Source of the DNA: Rhodobacter sp. CZR27
Lineage (GTDB): Bacteria > Pseudomonadota > Alphaproteobacteria > Rhodobacterales > Rhodobacteraceae
Reading direction: 5' to 3'
Assembly (NCBI RefSeq): GCF_002407205.1
Contig: NZ_CP023548.1
Span: 1,512,501-1,576,500, forward strand
DNA: 64,000 nt
Positions 62,459 to 64,000 of this stretch are shown one piece after another. A program made the position numbers and the translations under genes. Numbering within the stretch: the stretch's first letter is position 1; every line of letters starts with the position of its first letter. The notes under the pieces were generated by a model that was not told where the DNA came from, did not search any database, and was given only the letters and a program-made list of their open reading frames with translations.

Positions 62459-63346
62459 TCACCTTGCGTCCTGTGGCCGCGATGCCCGACCTGCCGCGCG
62501 GATGCTGATCCAGTTCGCCAGCAGGATCACGCCGCCGCCGACGATCACCAGCGCATCGAGCGGTTCCGAGAACAGGATCATCCCGAGAAGGACGAAGACC
62601 GGCAGGCGCAGGAAGTCGACCGTCACCACGAATCCGGCCGAGGCAAGCGAGAGCGCCTGCGTCAGGCAGAGATGCGCGCCAAGGCCCGAAAGGCCGATCA
62701 GCGCCAGCCAGAAACCCGAGACGGGCGTGGGCCAGACCGCCCGGCCATCGGCGAAGGTGCAGGCCAGCCCGAGGATCGCCTGCATCAGCGTGAGCCAGAA
62801 CATGATCGACACCACGCTTTCGTGCCGCGTCAGCGTCTTGGTCAGGATGATGGAGGCGGCGAAGAAGATCGCCGAACCCGCGGCCGCCAGCACGCCCATG
62901 TCCACCTGCGCGAAATCGGGCCGGGCGACGATCAGGATGCCGGCGAAGCCCAGCACGGTCGAGACCGCTCGCGCCGCCGTGATCCGTTCGCCAAGCAGAA
63001 GCGGCGAGAGCAGGATCACCCAGATCGGCGAGGTGAACTCCAGCGCGATGACCTGCGCCAGCGGGATAACCGCCAGCGCCCAGAACCAGAGGTTCTGCCC
63101 GATGAAATGGCAAAGGTTGCGCACCATGTGCCGGCCCAGCCGGTCGCCGCGGATCTCGGCCAGCCGCCCGGCCAAGACGGCCCAGACCCCCACGATCCCG
63201 AGGCCCACCAGCGACCGCCAGGCCATGATCTCGAAGGTGTCGTGGACCCCCGACACCATGCGGCCGGCCACCGCCATGGCCGAGAAGGAGGCGATGGCTC
63301 CGGCCATCCAGAGGGTGGCGGCGATCGGGTGCTGGTTGGGGGGCAT
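62459..63346 (-). CDS. EamA/DMT-family transporter
   Basis: 295 residues with ten membrane helices in two EamA repeats. The conserved ALEFTSPIWVILLSPLLLGE at the end of repeat one is typical. It is a paralogue of the transporter at 60230-61150 but not closely similar. Substrate unknown. It stands alone between guaA and the FadL-like gene. Confidence 0.9.
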   Translation of the reverse strand: MPPNQHPIAATLWMAGAIASFSAMAVAGRMVSGVHDTFEIMAWRSLVGLGIVGVWAVLAGRLAEIRGDRLGRHMVRNLCHFIGQNLWFWALAVIPLAQVIALEFTSPIWVILLSPLLLGERITAARAVSTVLGFAGILIVARPDFAQVDMGVLAAAGSAIFFAASIILTKTLTRHESVVSIMFWLTLMQAILGLACTFADGRAVWPTPVSGFWLALIGLSGLGAHLCLTQALSLASAGFVVTVDFLRLPVFVLLGMILFSEPLDALVIVGGGVILLANWISIRAAGRASRPQDAR

Positions 63347-63495
63347 GGCAGTCCGCTGTCCGGGCCGGTCACCATTGCCCGCGCGGCGGGGATTGTCCAG
63401 CCTGCCGCAACCAAAGGCGGAAGCGGTGCCGCAACCGGGTCGGGGAGGGGGCAACCTGCGGGGCGATGCCGCCGCACGTCACCTGCGGAGCTGAA

Positions 63496-63560
63496 GATGA
63501 CGCGGGCCGGGCCCGCATCATCCGGTTGCGCGAAGGGGGCGGCCCTTGCGGGCCGTCCCG
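63496..63560 (-). terminator. Two hairpins after guaA
   Basis: First: CGGCCC-TTGC-GGGCCG (63540-63555) with G/C flanks, 6 bases past the guaA stop. Second: GCGGGC-CGG-GCCCGC (63502-63516) extended by GATGA / TCATC. They probably end guaA transcription; neither has a T-run. Confidence 0.55.
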
Positions 63561-63561
63561 G

Positions 63562-64000
<439 letters not shown>

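Overview
The window is GC-rich and heavily biased to G/C at third codon positions. Its gene order matches the fla1 flagellar region plus chemotaxis operon cheOp3 of Rhodobacter (Cereibacter) sphaeroides, so the source is that species or a close relative. The strongest markers are a split histidine kinase (a CheA with only the P3-P4-P5 part, and a second CheA with only an Hpt and a P5-like end), a ParA-like protein beside a soluble chemoreceptor, a FleT-type sigma-54 activator with no DNA-binding domain, MotF, FlgP/FlgT ring proteins, and rpoN next to flagellar genes. The exact strain cannot be read from the sequence.

Layout. 1-304: 3' end of rpoN. 353-15612 (minus strand): fleT-fliEFGHIJ, fliKLMN, fliOPQR-flhB, motF and a small membrane protein, with near-consensus sigma-54 promoters before fleT, fliK, fliO and motF. 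15706-26349 (plus strand): a sigma-28-like promoter, an orphan ORF, then cheA4-cheR3-cheB2-cheW4-ppfA-tlpT-cheY6-cheA3. 26490-29881: poorly known flagellum-linked genes (receiver-like protein, FliS, FliT-like protein, second FliL, a protein resembling the nitrile-hydratase-like leader family, a Sel1 protein), several behind sigma-28-like promoters. 30114-37036: two divergent units driven by back-to-back sigma-54 promoters, flgP-flgT-flgA-flgM-DUF2802 (minus) and flhA-flhF-fliA (plus). 37158-40988: an unknown gene with a sigma-28-like promoter, a tiny membrane protein and a PAS-GGDEF-EAL protein.

From about 41 kb the content is general: a succinyl-CoA:acetate-type CoA-transferase with a GntR regulator, a three-gene sugar cassette, rplM-rpsI, a MocR-type regulator divergent from a DUF1127 gene, a polyamine-type ABC transporter without a binding protein, a minus-strand series (EamA transporter, P-loop ATPase, metA, lipoprotein hydrolase, PPK2, TetR), a FadL-like porin, a second EamA transporter and the 3' end of guaA.

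How the parts work together (known for the family unless marked). FleQ (not seen here) turns on fleT through sigma-54. FleQ/FleT then activate the hook-basal-body and export genes and fliA. FliA with FlgM sets the late sigma-28 class. CheA4 phosphorylates CheA3 in a cytoplasmic cluster built on TlpT and positioned by PpfA, and CheA3 passes phosphate to CheY6 and CheB2. The sigma-28-like promoters before unknown ORFs (my inference) suggest these ORFs also belong to the late flagellar regulon. No tRNA, rRNA, CRISPR array or insertion sequence was found.
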